A model generated the notes under the pieces. That model was not told the DNA's origin. It did no database searches and saw only the letters and a list, made by a program, of their open reading frames with translations. From an uncultured Caryophanales bacterium (lineage in GTDB: Bacteria; Bacillota_I; Bacilli_A; RF39; UBA660): 41,841 nt of DNA. Where the stretch lies: the NCBI GenBank assembly GCA_946614095.1, contig CAMOGG010000009.1, positions 1 to 41,841 of the forward strand. The letters are read 5' to 3'. Position 1 is the first letter of the stretch, and each line of letters starts with the position of its first letter. Of this stretch, positions 1 through 10,600 are shown piece by piece. Made by a program: the position numbers and the translations under genes.

Positions 1-25
1 GGTTGATTGTGGTGAAAAGTGGGGG

Positions 26-469
26 ATGAATATGTTTATAGGAGAATATCATCATACCATTGATGATAAAGGTCGAATTATTATTCCTGCTAAGTTTCGT
101 GAAGAACTTGGATGCGAATTTATTATTACTAGGGGAATTGAAAATTGCCTTTTTGTCTATTCCATTGAGAACTGGAATAAAATTACCGATAAACTTAATT
201 CATTACCATTTACCAAGAAAGATGCGAGAAATTTCATTCGTTTCTTTATGTCAGGTGCTACCAATGTAGAATTAGATAAACAGGGAAGAGTAAATGTGAC
301 TACTCCTTTGATTCAATATGCAGGACTTTCTAAGGATTGTGTTGTGATTGGAACTGGAGACCGATTAGAAATTTGGTCACAAGAAGCTTGGAATGGTTTC
401 TTTGATTCTACTAAGGACAGTATGTCAGACATAGCCGAAAATTTATTTAACGAAAGTGTGAGCTTATAA
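26..469 (+). CDS. mraZ: Transcriptional regulator MraZ
   Basis: Protein MFIGEYHHTIDDKGRIIIPAKFREEL...GCEFIITRG and second DKQGRVNVTTPL half match the duplicated SpoVT/AbrB MraZ fold; directly upstream of rsmH. ORF start at 26 (ATG, preceded by gtgggggatga). Confidence 0.97.
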   Translation: MNMFIGEYHHTIDDKGRIIIPAKFREELGCEFIITRGIENCLFVYSIENWNKITDKLNSLPFTKKDARNFIRFFMSGATNVELDKQGRVNVTTPLIQYAGLSKDCVVIGTGDRLEIWSQEAWNGFFDSTKDSMSDIAENLFNESVSL

Positions 470-1398
470 TGGAAAAACATATTAGTGTCTTGTTAAATGA
501 ATCTATTTCCTCCCTAAATTTAAAAGAAAATAGTGTCATTGTAGATGCGACTTTAGGCTATGGAGGGCACAGTAGTAACATCTTGGATAGAATAAGTAAG
601 GGGTATTTATTCGCCTTTGACCAGGATAGTGAAGCAATTCGGCATAGTACCAGTCGATTGTCTTCGATTGGTACTAACTTCACTATCATTCATCGTAATT
701 TCGTTTATATGAAGGAAGAATTACAAAAACTTGGTGTTGAGAAGGTAGATGGCGTGTTATTTGATTTAGGAGTATCTTCTCCACAATTAGATGAAGTGGA
801 GAGGGGATTTTCTTATCATCAAGATGCTAGACTTGATATGAGAATGAATCAGGAGCAATCTTTATCAGCTTATGAAGTTGTGAATGAATATCCGAAAGAA
901 AAATTGGCTTTTATTTTTAAAAAGTATGGAGAAGATAAATTTGCCAATAATATTGCGAAGAAAATAGTAGAATATCGTAGTGAAAAACCAATTGAGACAA
1001 CTTTAGAATTAGTGGAAGTTATTAAAAGTGCTGTCCCAATGAAGTTTCGATTGGATAAGCATCCAGCTCGTCAAATCTTTCAAGCAATTCGAATTGAAGT
1101 AAATCAAGAATTGTCTGTGTTAGAACCTGCTCTGGAGCAAGCCTTATCTTTATTGAACATTGGTGGAAGAGTTGTTGTAATTACTTTTCATTCCTTAGAA
1201 GATCGATTGGTTAAAAAGTTCTTTCAAAGTAAGTGTAAGGTGGATGATAGAGTACGTGGATTACCAAATGTACCTAATGAGTATTTACCAGATTTTCGTC
1301 TCGTTTTTTCAAAGGCTATTCAGCCTAGTGAAGAAGAATTACAAGAAAATCCACGAGCTAGAAGTTCTAAACTGCGTGTTATTGAGAGAATAAAATAG
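469..1398 (+). CDS. rsmH: 16S rRNA (cytosine(1402)-N(4))-methyltransferase RsmH
   Basis: HISVLLNESI, VDATLGYGGHS, FDQDSEAI, FDLGVSSPQLD, GFSYHQDARLDMRM motifs; second gene of dcw cluster. Confidence 0.97.
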   Translation: MEKHISVLLNESISSLNLKENSVIVDATLGYGGHSSNILDRISKGYLFAFDQDSEAIRHSTSRLSSIGTNFTIIHRNFVYMKEELQKLGVEKVDGVLFDLGVSSPQLDEVERGFSYHQDARLDMRMNQEQSLSAYEVVNEYPKEKLAFIFKKYGEDKFANNIAKKIVEYRSEKPIETTLELVEVIKSAVPMKFRLDKHPARQIFQAIRIEVNQELSVLEPALEQALSLLNIGGRVVVITFHSLEDRLVKKFFQSKCKVDDRVRGLPNVPNEYLPDFRLVFSKAIQPSEEELQENPRARSSKLRVIERIK

Positions 1399-1409
1399 GA
1401 GATGATTAT

Positions 1410-1709
1410 TTGAAAAAAGTTAAAAAGAGGGTTAAAATGTCAAAATTTGAAAAGTTATTGTACTCTTTGGCTGTTTTTTTGTTAGTGGTATCTCCTGTGT
1501 CCATTGTTTTTTCGAAAGCAACTTTAGCGGAGATTAACTTTGAAGTGGAAAAGCAAAAAAAAGAAATTGAAAAACAAAAAAAGACAAATGAGTCATTAAC
1601 AATGACAATTGATGAACTTGCTTCCTTAACGAAGATACAAGAAGTTGCAGAACAACAAGGTTTGAGTTATAATAATAATAATATAAAGTCTGTTACAGAA
1701 AATAACTGA
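1410..1709 (+). CDS. ftsL: FtsL-like cell division protein (single TM plus coiled coil)
   Basis: TTG start with upstream aggag; short basic N-terminus, one TM helix, heptad-like EKQKKEIEKQKKTNESL; position between rsmH and PBP. Confidence 0.8.
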   Translation: MKKVKKRVKMSKFEKLLYSLAVFLLVVSPVSIVFSKATLAEINFEVEKQKKEIEKQKKTNESLTMTIDELASLTKIQEVAEQQGLSYNNNNIKSVTENN

Positions 1710-1726
1710 TACTAGGAAGTGGTAAC

Positions 1727-3880
1727 TTGAAAAAAAAGAAGAGAAAAAATACAATTCGTTATTCGAGAATGGTGATATTGGGTTCTCTTCTTTTATTTTG
1801 CCTAATGATTGGAAGAGTAATTCAATTAGGTCTTTCGGCAGAAATTGATGGAGTTGATTTGAAAAAACTAGCAAGTCGTCGTACAACTCGTACGGATATA
1901 GAAGAAGCAAAAAGGGGGAGTATTTATTCTAGTAATGGAGATATTTTAGCACAAAATGTTTCTTCTTATAAATTAATTGCTTATTTAGATTCAAAGAGAA
2001 CAACAAATGAAAAGAAGCCACAACACGTTGTAAATAAAGAAGAAACGGCTGAAAAGTTAGCTCCTATTCTTGGAATGGAAAAAGATGAGGTATTAACTTT
2101 TTTAAATAAAGAGGGTGTTTATCAGACTGAGTTTGGTACGAAAGGAAAAGGATTAAATGAACTAGCTAAAAAACAAATAGAAGATTTAAATCTACCAGGG
2201 CTTGGTTTTATTGAAAGTTTTAAGCGTTATTATCCAAAAGGAAATTTTGCTTCTTATACGGTTGGTTATACCAAGACTGTTAGTGATGAAGATAGTACAA
2301 TTCAGGGAGAGATGGGAATTGAGAAACAATATAATGAAATCTTAAAAGGAGAAGATGGTTATACTACTTATCAGAAGGATTTACGTGGTTATAAGATTGC
2401 TGATACTCCTGTGATAAAAAAAGATGCAGTACAGGGAAAAGATATTTATTTAACAATTGATTCGAATATTCAGTTTTTTATTGAACAAGCAATTAATAAT
2501 TCTGATCGTGATTATGATTGGGAATGGTTTCATATTACTATTTTAGATGCTAAGACAGGAGCTGTTTTAGGTACTTCTACTTCTCCTTCTTTTGATCCAA
2601 ATAAAAGGGATATTTCTAATTATTTAGACATGTTATTACAGTCTCCTTATGAACCTGGTAGTACCATGAAGACATTTACGTATATGGCTGCAATGGAAAA
2701 TGGTGTTTATAATGGTAGTGAGACCTATGAGTCTGGAGTTTATGTGACACAAGATGGTACGGAAATTGGTGACTGGAATCGTAATGGTTGGGGGGTTATC
2801 TCTTTTGATAAAGGTTATGCTATGAGTAGTAATGTTGGTGTTATTAATATGATTCATCGTCATATGTCTAGTGTAATGTTACGTCAGTATTATAAAAAAC
2901 TTGGTTTTGGTAAAAAAACTGGTATTGAATTACCTAGTGAGTCGAAAGGTAATTTGGAGTTTAAATACGAAACAGAAATCTATAATGCAGGATTTGGACA
3001 AGGTATTACTACAACACCTATTCAGAATGTAAAGGCAATGACTCCACTTACAAATGATGGTATGTTATTGGAGCCTTTCTTGATTTCTAAAATTGTAGAC
3101 TCTTCTACAGGAGATGTTGTTTTAGAAAATAAAAAAGATGAAATTGAAAGAGTTGCTTCAACTGAAACTGTTCAAAAGATGATTTCTTTGATGGATGATT
3201 GTGTCAATGGAATTGGAAATACTGGTAGTGGGTACCGAATTGATAGTGGAGAGTTGATTGGAAAGACGGGTACTGCTCAGATTGCGAATGAGAGAGGTGG
3301 AGGATATTTAAGTGGGAAGGAGGATATTATTTCTTCTTTCTCTGGAATATATCCAAAGAGTAATCCACAAGTTATTATTTATGCTTCTGTTAAACGTCCT
3401 AGTGGAGGTAGTCAAAAACCAGTTAGTAATGCAGTAAAGGAAATTGTTGGGAATGTTTCTAAATATTATGGAAATAGTGATAGTTCTACTACTTCTTTAG
3501 ATATTTATAATTATACTCTTCCCAACTTTGTTAATTCTAAAGTAGAGTCTGTAAAAGTTTCTTTAGAGTCTAATCATATTCCTTATGCTATCTTAGGAAA
3601 TGGAGAAAAAGTTGTGAGACAATCTCCAAATCGTGGAGAGGTTATTACTTCTAATGATACGATGTATTTAATTACCAATGATTCTAATTTGACAGTTCCT
3701 AATGTAGTAGGTTTATCTTCTAAAGTAGCAAAAGATGTTTTACAAAAAATGGGACTTAAAGTTCATTTAGAAGGTGTTGGTTATGTTACTGCACAGTCTG
3801 TAGGAGAAGGAGTTCCTATTACTACTGGTATGGAAATTCAATTGTCCTTAGCTCCAAAATATGTAGTGGATGGTTCTTAA
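1727..3880 (+). CDS. Penicillin-binding protein, class B transpeptidase with C-terminal PASTA domains (FtsI/Pbp2B-like)
   Basis: TTG start; N-terminal TM; SxxK (EPGSTMK), SxN (SSN), KTGTAQ; C-terminal LTVPNVVGLSSKVAKDVLQKMGLKV PASTA; dcw context. Confidence 0.95.
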   Translation: MKKKKRKNTIRYSRMVILGSLLLFCLMIGRVIQLGLSAEIDGVDLKKLASRRTTRTDIEEAKRGSIYSSNGDILAQNVSSYKLIAYLDSKRTTNEKKPQHVVNKEETAEKLAPILGMEKDEVLTFLNKEGVYQTEFGTKGKGLNELAKKQIEDLNLPGLGFIESFKRYYPKGNFASYTVGYTKTVSDEDSTIQGEMGIEKQYNEILKGEDGYTTYQKDLRGYKIADTPVIKKDAVQGKDIYLTIDSNIQFFIEQAINNSDRDYDWEWFHITILDAKTGAVLGTSTSPSFDPNKRDISNYLDMLLQSPYEPGSTMKTFTYMAAMENGVYNGSETYESGVYVTQDGTEIGDWNRNGWGVISFDKGYAMSSNVGVINMIHRHMSSVMLRQYYKKLGFGKKTGIELPSESKGNLEFKYETEIYNAGFGQGITTTPIQNVKAMTPLTNDGMLLEPFLISKIVDSSTGDVVLENKKDEIERVASTETVQKMISLMDDCVNGIGNTGSGYRIDSGELIGKTGTAQIANERGGGYLSGKEDIISSFSGIYPKSNPQVIIYASVKRPSGGSQKPVSNAVKEIVGNVSKYYGNSDSSTTSLDIYNYTLPNFVNSKVESVKVSLESNHIPYAILGNGEKVVRQSPNRGEVITSNDTMYLITNDSNLTVPNVVGLSSKVAKDVLQKMGLKVHLEGVGYVTAQSVGEGVPITTGMEIQLSLAPKYVVDGS

Positions 3881-3881
3881 C

Positions 3882-4733
3882 ATGAAAAAGAGTATTATTG
3901 TTGTAGTGGAAATACTTATTGTTTTGATTGCTGGTGGGGTTTATTTTGTGAAAGAAGTAATGCCTAATGTAAAAAATAAAATAGCTTCTCAGAATTTGAT
4001 TTCTACAAAACAGTATCAGGGAATGGTAGAGGTTCAAATTGATAATCGAATTAATTTTGCAGTAGTATTCAATCAAGAAGGATTGATTTACCATATTTTT
4101 TACTTTGAACCACTTAGTACTTGTATTCGAGAAGTATCAATTCCTTCCTCAAAGAGTTTAGAAGAAGAAGTTTTTCTTATTATTGAAAAATTATATGATA
4201 CTTCTATGATTCAGTCTAATTCTTCTTTTCTTTTTACATATTATGATACTGTTCCTAATTCTTTTTCTTCGAGTATAGAAAAAGCTTTTCATAAGTATCA
4301 AATTATAGCTCAAGTAAGAGAAGAAAACAGTACTTTATATGAAAAGGCTAATTCTTTAAAACTTTCAGGAAGTGATAAAAAAGTACTTCTATATACATTT
4401 GATTTTTATTCAAAAGATGTTTTATCTTCTATGGAAGATAATGCCTTTGATTTTGATCAAAAACGTTCTGTAGAACTTTCCAATACTGTATATATGAAAT
4501 TAGAAAAATATGTTAGAGATCATCATATTCAAGAATTAGATCGAAATCAAAAAAATCTTTTGATTGAGAATGTTGCGGGAGATAAAAATGAATTATTTTA
4601 TCCAGATACTAATAGTTGGTTTATTGTTTCAGGTGGGAAAATCACTGCTTATATTGAATTTACAAGACAAGATATAACATATGGTTATTGTTATCAAGGA
4701 GCAATTGATTTAAAGAAAGAAGGGGAATGTTAG
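3882..4733 (+). CDS. Uncharacterised single-pass membrane protein
   Basis: ORF track 3870..4733; in-frame ATG at 3882 gives MKKSIIVVVEILIVLIAGGVYFVKEV TM anchor then extracytoplasmic domain; no family recognised. Confidence 0.75.
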   Translation: MKKSIIVVVEILIVLIAGGVYFVKEVMPNVKNKIASQNLISTKQYQGMVEVQIDNRINFAVVFNQEGLIYHIFYFEPLSTCIREVSIPSSKSLEEEVFLIIEKLYDTSMIQSNSSFLFTYYDTVPNSFSSSIEKAFHKYQIIAQVREENSTLYEKANSLKLSGSDKKVLLYTFDFYSKDVLSSMEDNAFDFDQKRSVELSNTVYMKLEKYVRDHHIQELDRNQKNLLIENVAGDKNELFYPDTNSWFIVSGGKITAYIEFTRQDITYGYCYQGAIDLKKEGEC

Positions 4734-5267
4734 ATGAAAAAATTGATTAATATTCGTAATAGTGTAATTATTATTCTTTGTATTACGATTATTTGCATGG
4801 CTTTTGGCTTTATTGTTATTTCTATGGAATTGAAAACGGAAAAGGATCGTGTTCCTTCTTTTCAAGTGGTTTTTTCTAAGATAGAAAAAATATCTTCTGT
4901 TAAGGGATCTACAATTGAGCCAGTTGGAAATGCTGATATAGATGAGAATGGTAGCAAATTGTATTTACAGTTTGAATTGAATGCTGTTCATGATGAACTT
5001 ATTTATCTTGCGACGATTCGTAATAATGGTACAATACCTGCGAAGATTGTTGATATTATGAAAAGTCCTGATTATGAAAAAGAAACATTTTCTAAAATGA
5101 TTCAACCTGTTACTATACAACTTTCTGATTATCAAAATAAGATTATTCAACCTAACGAAGAATTGGATTTAAAAATTATTGTATATTATAATGCTTCTAC
5201 TGGTGCAGGAGGTAAAAGAGGCTTTCAATATGATTTAGGGATACTTGCGGAGTCAGCTATTCAATAG
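4734..5267 (+). CDS. Uncharacterised single-pass membrane protein with predicted beta-rich ectodomain
   Basis: ATG abuts the previous stop; N-terminal TM then soluble domain (LYLATIRNNGTIPAKIVDIM...IIQPNEELDLKIIVYYNAS). Confidence 0.75.
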   Translation: MKKLINIRNSVIIILCITIICMAFGFIVISMELKTEKDRVPSFQVVFSKIEKISSVKGSTIEPVGNADIDENGSKLYLQFELNAVHDELIYLATIRNNGTIPAKIVDIMKSPDYEKETFSKMIQPVTIQLSDYQNKIIQPNEELDLKIIVYYNASTGAGGKRGFQYDLGILAESAIQ

Positions 5268-5268
5268 T

Positions 5269-5296
5269 TTGACATCCTTTTTGTTTTTGATATAAT
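5269..5296 (+). promoter_or_regulatory. Sigma-A-type promoter with extended -10
   Basis: TTGACA (5269-5274), 16-nt spacer, TGATATAAT (-10 TATAAT 5291-5296), upstream of the ORF starting 5319. Confidence 0.7.
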
Positions 5297-5318
5297 TAAA
5301 CTAGTAGGAGTGACCGTT

Positions 5319-6677
5319 ATGAAAAAAAGAGGAAAAATTGTTCTATGTTTTCTTGTCTTATTCATATTAGCAATTGCTAGTATATGGATTGGGATTTATT
5401 TTAATCATTTGAGTTCTCCAAAGAATATTATGAATCAGACGATTGATGGAGTTGGTGCTCGGTTACAATTATTTTTACAAGATAGTACTTCTCATTACTT
5501 AGGGGATACTTTCCATTTAGAAAGTAAGATTCAATTTCAGCTTGATAGTGAAAAATTAATGAAAGATAAAGAACATGATGCAGAATCTTTAAAAAAATAT
5601 CGAATGATGCAGAATCTTAGTAAGATGCAAAGTACTCTTACTGTTATGCAAGATGGAGATAAAAAACAAGCATTGCTTTCTCTTCAACAGGTATTAGGAA
5701 ATGAAGAGGTATTAAATGCAAAATATGTTATTGATAATTCTACCAGGTATTATTTTGTAAATCGTGTTTTAAAGAATTATGTAAATGATGGAAATTGTAG
5801 TTATTTTGAAACATTAAATTCTGATAACACATCTTTGGATAATATTTATTATTTGTATTCTTTTATTGAGAATTCTCTAAAAGAACAATTAAAAGATGAG
5901 TATTTTCAGGTTTATCGTGTTGAAGAGAACATTGGTGAAGAACGTAAAACTGTTAAACAAGTATCATTAAAACTTACTGATAAAGTTATTAGGAATATAT
6001 TAAAAGGAGTTTTAAAAGACTTAAAAGCAGATGAAAAAGCTTGTAAAATATTGACAGGGATTGATGATCATTTTTCAAAAAGAAAGATATCTAATAAGAC
6101 CACTTTTTTAGATTCTGATGAGTCATATACTATTCACATTTATACTTCTACTGTTTTTTGTAAACCATTGAAGTATGAGGTTGTTCATTTAAAAGGAGAT
6201 ACTAAATCTAGTGTTTCTTATGAAGGAAATGATGTACAGGGAGATTTGTATTGGATAGAAAATGATCAAGTACAAAAAAGATTGGCTATTCATTTTCAAG
6301 ATAGGAAATTTGATTTTTTGATTTACAATTCTAAGGATCAAAAAATTGGTTCATTTGAATATGATAGAGATCAAAATGGAGTTTCCTTTGATTTTCATTA
6401 TGATGATTCTATTCAAAAATATAACTTCATATATTCTTCTAAATATGAGAATGTAAGAAAAAATTCTTTTATTAATCATCAAAAATTGTCTATGAAAGTT
6501 GTTCATGATAAAGTTGGATTGTTAGATGGAGTTATTACAGTAGATACTGAAGGCTCTCGTAATGCCAAAATGATGGAGGATGTTTCCAATGCTGTATTAG
6601 CATCTACTTTGAGTGAAGAGCAGAAAAATAGTTTTAATCATGTTTCACTTTCAGTACTAGAGCGCTTAAAAAAATAA
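5319..6677 (+). CDS. Uncharacterised membrane-anchored protein
   Basis: ORF track 5310..6677; SD taggag precedes ATG 5319 by 8 nt; N-terminal TM (GKIVLCFLVLFILAIASIWIGIYF) then large ectodomain. Confidence 0.75.
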   Translation: MKKRGKIVLCFLVLFILAIASIWIGIYFNHLSSPKNIMNQTIDGVGARLQLFLQDSTSHYLGDTFHLESKIQFQLDSEKLMKDKEHDAESLKKYRMMQNLSKMQSTLTVMQDGDKKQALLSLQQVLGNEEVLNAKYVIDNSTRYYFVNRVLKNYVNDGNCSYFETLNSDNTSLDNIYYLYSFIENSLKEQLKDEYFQVYRVEENIGEERKTVKQVSLKLTDKVIRNILKGVLKDLKADEKACKILTGIDDHFSKRKISNKTTFLDSDESYTIHIYTSTVFCKPLKYEVVHLKGDTKSSVSYEGNDVQGDLYWIENDQVQKRLAIHFQDRKFDFLIYNSKDQKIGSFEYDRDQNGVSFDFHYDDSIQKYNFIYSSKYENVRKNSFINHQKLSMKVVHDKVGLLDGVITVDTEGSRNAKMMEDVSNAVLASTLSEEQKNSFNHVSLSVLERLKK

Positions 6678-6701
6678 AGTATTATTAAGAGGAGATTATA
6701 T

Positions 6702-7247
6702 ATGGAAGATAAGAAAAAGAAGAAGAAAAAGAAAAAAAAGAAATCATTTTCTTTTCATGACTTTATTCGTTCTGAAAAAACTTTACTAGGAATTTTTTGT
6801 AGTTTATTATTGGTAGTTGTAATATTATTTGTCTTAGTTTTCCAAAAAGAAAAAGAATTAGAAGAACATCCTATTGCGAATATGGTAATTCCTATCTATA
6901 AAGATTCTTCTGACTATCACTTTAGTATTAGTGCTAAAGCATTATCTGAAAAAAAACAATATGTTTTTAAAATTACTAATTATAAAGATAAAGATGTTAA
7001 TTCAGAGGATGTACATTATCGAATTACAGTAGAAAATGATACAAATTCTCTTATTCGACTTGTGAAGGATGATACAGAGGATAATTTAATGACTGATGAG
7101 AGACGTACTGTGATTGACGGGGGAGTTTTAACAAAAAGTTCGGAAGAAGAAGATGTTTATCAAGTTACAATGATTTCTCATGGAGAACTAGATGATAATC
7201 AATTTATTCGAGTGGAAGTTTCTAATGAAAATGAAGAACAATCTTAA
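6702..7247 (+). CDS. Uncharacterised single-pass membrane protein with N-terminal polylysine tract
   Basis: MEDKKKKKKKKKKKSFSFHDF then TM LLGIFCSLLLVVVILFVLVF; SD gaggag upstream. Confidence 0.75.
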   Translation: MEDKKKKKKKKKKKSFSFHDFIRSEKTLLGIFCSLLLVVVILFVLVFQKEKELEEHPIANMVIPIYKDSSDYHFSISAKALSEKKQYVFKITNYKDKDVNSEDVHYRITVENDTNSLIRLVKDDTEDNLMTDERRTVIDGGVLTKSSEEEDVYQVTMISHGELDDNQFIRVEVSNENEEQS

Positions 7248-7269
7248 GCATGTAGGACATGCTTTTTTT
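7246..7269 (+). terminator. Rho-independent terminator
   Basis: AAGCATGT-AGG-ACATGCTT followed by TTTTT just after the 7247 stop. Confidence 0.85.
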
Positions 7270-7292
7270 CTGTTTTTATGGGTGTTCATTCA

Positions 7293-7321
7293 TTGACTTT
7301 TTATAGCTATAATGATACACT
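7293..7321 (+). promoter_or_regulatory. Putative promoter for the DUF1292 / giant-protein operon
   Basis: TTGACT (7293-7298), 17-nt spacer, TGA-TACACT (7316-7321). Confidence 0.5.
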
Positions 7322-7354
7322 TAAGTAGAATATTCTAAGAGTCGGAGGAGTTTC

Positions 7355-7630
7355 ATGGATTTTGATATTAATGAAGAAAAAATAACAATAGAAAAAAATG
7401 GTAAAAAAATAGAATGTGATATTTTATTTACCTTTGATTCAGAAGATACTATGAGATCTTATATTGGATATACGGATCATAGTGTGGCTTCCAATGGTAG
7501 AAAAAATATTTTTGTTTCTGCTTTTAATCCCTTTAGTAAAGAACCTAAATTAGAAGATGTAAAAGATCCTAGGGAATTGGACATGGTTCAAGAAGTACTA
7601 GAAGGTATCGCAGATGGAGAGTTTGAATAG
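7355..7630 (+). CDS. DUF1292-like small acidic protein
   Basis: Size, acidity and ITIEKNGKKIECDILFTFDSEDTMRSYIGYTDHS...EVLEGI pattern resemble DUF1292 (YrzB-type) proteins. Confidence 0.65.
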   Translation: MDFDINEEKITIEKNGKKIECDILFTFDSEDTMRSYIGYTDHSVASNGRKNIFVSAFNPFSKEPKLEDVKDPRELDMVQEVLEGIADGEFE

Positions 7631-7641
7631 GAGGATTTAGG

Positions 7642-10600
7642 ATGAATAGTATTGAGTATATTGAAGAAGATGTAAAAGAAGAAGTTGCGGTATTGTATCT
7701 AGATCCTAGTCGTAACGGAAAATTTGAAAATGAAGAAATATTTGATTTGATTCGAGCAGCAGGAATTGATTTTCAAGATGGGGATGAATTTGAAATTGTT
7801 CCTCGTGATGAAAATGGTGTTGCAAGAGTTGTTGTTTATCGTCATGTGAAGAGACAGGTTCCTTATAAAGTAGAAAGAACATTGATTGGAACTTTTCCGT
7901 TAGATGCTAATTTACAAACGGATGAGACTCAAAGAGATAGAGCATATGCCTTGATGCATTTGGCTGGACTTGATGTTGAAGATGAATCAAAGTTTGAAAT
8001 CGAAACTCAAAAAGATGAGATGGGAAGAGTTATTGCTTATGTTGTTTATCAAATACAAAAGACTCCATTACAAGAAGATAAAAGTATTGTATTAGTTTCA
8101 TCAGATCAAAATCAAAAGATGGATACAATTGAAGATATGCGTCGTTCTTTAGAAGAGTTAAAAGTCATTCGAGCAAGTCTTAATAATATAAGTGATGAAA
8201 TTGAAAAAAAGAAAACGATAGAAACTTTGGTTAATGGGATTCAATCTTTAGAAGAAAGAGTTGATCATCCTGTTTCTATTTTGAAAGATTCTATTTTAGA
8301 CCAAAAAATGAAAAATGTTGAAGTTGGAGTAGAAGCTTTAAAAAATGGTTTAGTTAGTATGATTGATTCTGTATCTTTACAAAATAAATCTTATAAAGAT
8401 CAAGTTGATGAACCAATTCCAACGAAAATGGCTGATTTATTAAAAAATGAGATTATCGATTTAGATCAGAAAATTAATGATTTAGAAGAAGAAATTCAAG
8501 CTTTATTAGCAGAATATGAACAGTCAGAATCTCGTTTTGAAGAAGTAGAAGAAGAATCTAGAGATAATGAAGATGCATTGTTAAGTGAAGAAGAACAAGA
8601 TGAAAAGAACGTTCAAAAGATGAAAAAAATTGTAGATGAGAATAATATTTCTAGTGCAATTCTTCGAATGATAGATGATGATAAAAAGAGATTAAATCTT
8701 TTAAAGGGAAAAAGAAAACTAAAACAAGCTGATTTAGAAAGAGCAGAAGCTTTGGACTTAACAGTTGAAGAGTACTTAGAAATACAAGATGCTGTTGGTA
8801 GAAAGAAAATTGAAGAAGCTTTGATGTCTAGAAAAGGACTTTTAGATATTTTTCACAAACCTGCAAAAGAAAGAACTTCAGAAGAAAGTGAAAAGCTTCG
8901 CTTGGCAAAAGATGAAATCTTTAAAGAAATTCATGAAAAACGTCAAGAAGAGTCAATGTCCGTATTTGATGCGATTCAAGTATTATATCATTTGGATTTA
9001 ACATTCTCTCAAGGAGAACATCCTAAAGTATTAAAAGTATCTCAAAGAGATGTAGATATGATGGAAGAGATGAGTTCTCATACACCTACTAAGATTGCTG
9101 GTAAGCCTTCATCTAATACTGTAGATTATGTTCCCGATGAGATGCCAGAGGATATGAAAGATACTGTTGATTCAGAAGATGAAGATCATTTAGGATTTAC
9201 AGAAAAAATTGCACTGTTTAGAGATGTTTATACAGGAGAAATATATATTCGGGAATATGGACTAGATCGATTTAACTTAATTCCTATAGGTCCATCAGTC
9301 AAAATTAATGGAGCTTTGTGTTATCCAATAACAGAAGAAGACGCTCAAAGAATCGTAGATAAACAGAATAATCAATATTCTCCATATGTAGTAGTTAGTA
9401 GAGGAATAGAATCTGTACAGGCATCTGATCGAAAAGAGTCTTTAGAATCTATTATTTATATTAAAAAATTATTAGATTATGTAAAAGAACATAACATTAG
9501 TATCTATCATTATTATGTTGATCTTGCTAATCATTATCGTGAAGATAAAGACTTTGTTCCAGAAGAATTTGAATTGCATAATCCATTCTTAAAAGAAGAA
9601 GATTATGAAAATTTAATTCAAAGTAAAGAAGAAAGAATCAGTCAGTATTTTGCTAGTGCAATGCGTCGAGTTATTGATTTTCATTTAGCAGAATATCGAG
9701 ATCCTAAATTTCATAAGAGTGAAGAACGGTTTGAAGTAGAACTTCATCAAGATGAATATTTTGAATATGGTGAACATTATTATGTAGAGTTCCATTATAC
9801 TAATGAAGAACAAAAAAGAAAGATTTTTGAATTATTTGAAAAGAAACTTCTTCCAGCTTATGGAGCACATTCTGATCGCTTTGATCAAAAATTAGAGTAC
9901 ATTATGCCTTACTTAGTTGATGATGAAGGAAACTTTACAGTTGATGAGACTAATACAATTGGTGGTACTAGTATTCCAGAAGATTTGCTAGATGAGTTTA
10001 TGAAAATCTTTATTGAAGAAGAAGATGCTACTTTAATTGTTGGAGATGAGCAAATGAGTGAATCATTTGATGAAGAACGTTTCCATACAATGATTGCTAA
10101 ATTAGCAGAAGAGAAAAATTATTCTCAAGAGGAAGTACAAGAATATATTAAAAAATTATCTGATTATACACTAAAAAATAATATTAGTGTACATGATTAT
10201 TATAAAAATTTAGCAAAGTCTTATCGAGAAAAAGATCACTTTGAAGCAGAAGATTTTGAAAAAATGAATCCTTTTATCGATAAAGACAAATACCAAAACT
10301 TAATTACTAATGATCAAGATAGTATTGTTGATGATTTTGCAGATGAAATGAGTCGTATTGTTCAAGAACAAAGAAATGATAAAGATCTTATTGATTTGAC
10401 TGATACAAAAGAACAAGATGATCATGAGACTGTTTCTGTTTATCAAGATAGGGATAATGATGATGAGAAGTATTTACAAGATAAAGATCTTTCAAAATAT
10501 AAAATAGATCCAATTAGTGGAGAATTCAATATCAATGGGGATCCAAGTTATCGTATTAGTGAAGAAGACTTTAATCGATTGAAGAATGAATTAGACGAGA

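Noticed and set aside
60-269. Alternative-frame ORF inside mraZ
   Set aside because: Fully overlapped by the well-supported mraZ frame; no SD or recognisable product.
1626-1910. Minus-strand ORF across ftsL/PBP junction
   Set aside because: Antisense of two convincing genes; composition typical of shadow ORFs.
2636-2863. Minus-strand ORF inside PBP
   Set aside because: Shadow ORF, no SD, low-complexity Ile/Thr/His composition.
3822-4094. Minus-strand ORF across PBP/hypothetical junction
   Set aside because: Antisense to coding sequence, no support.
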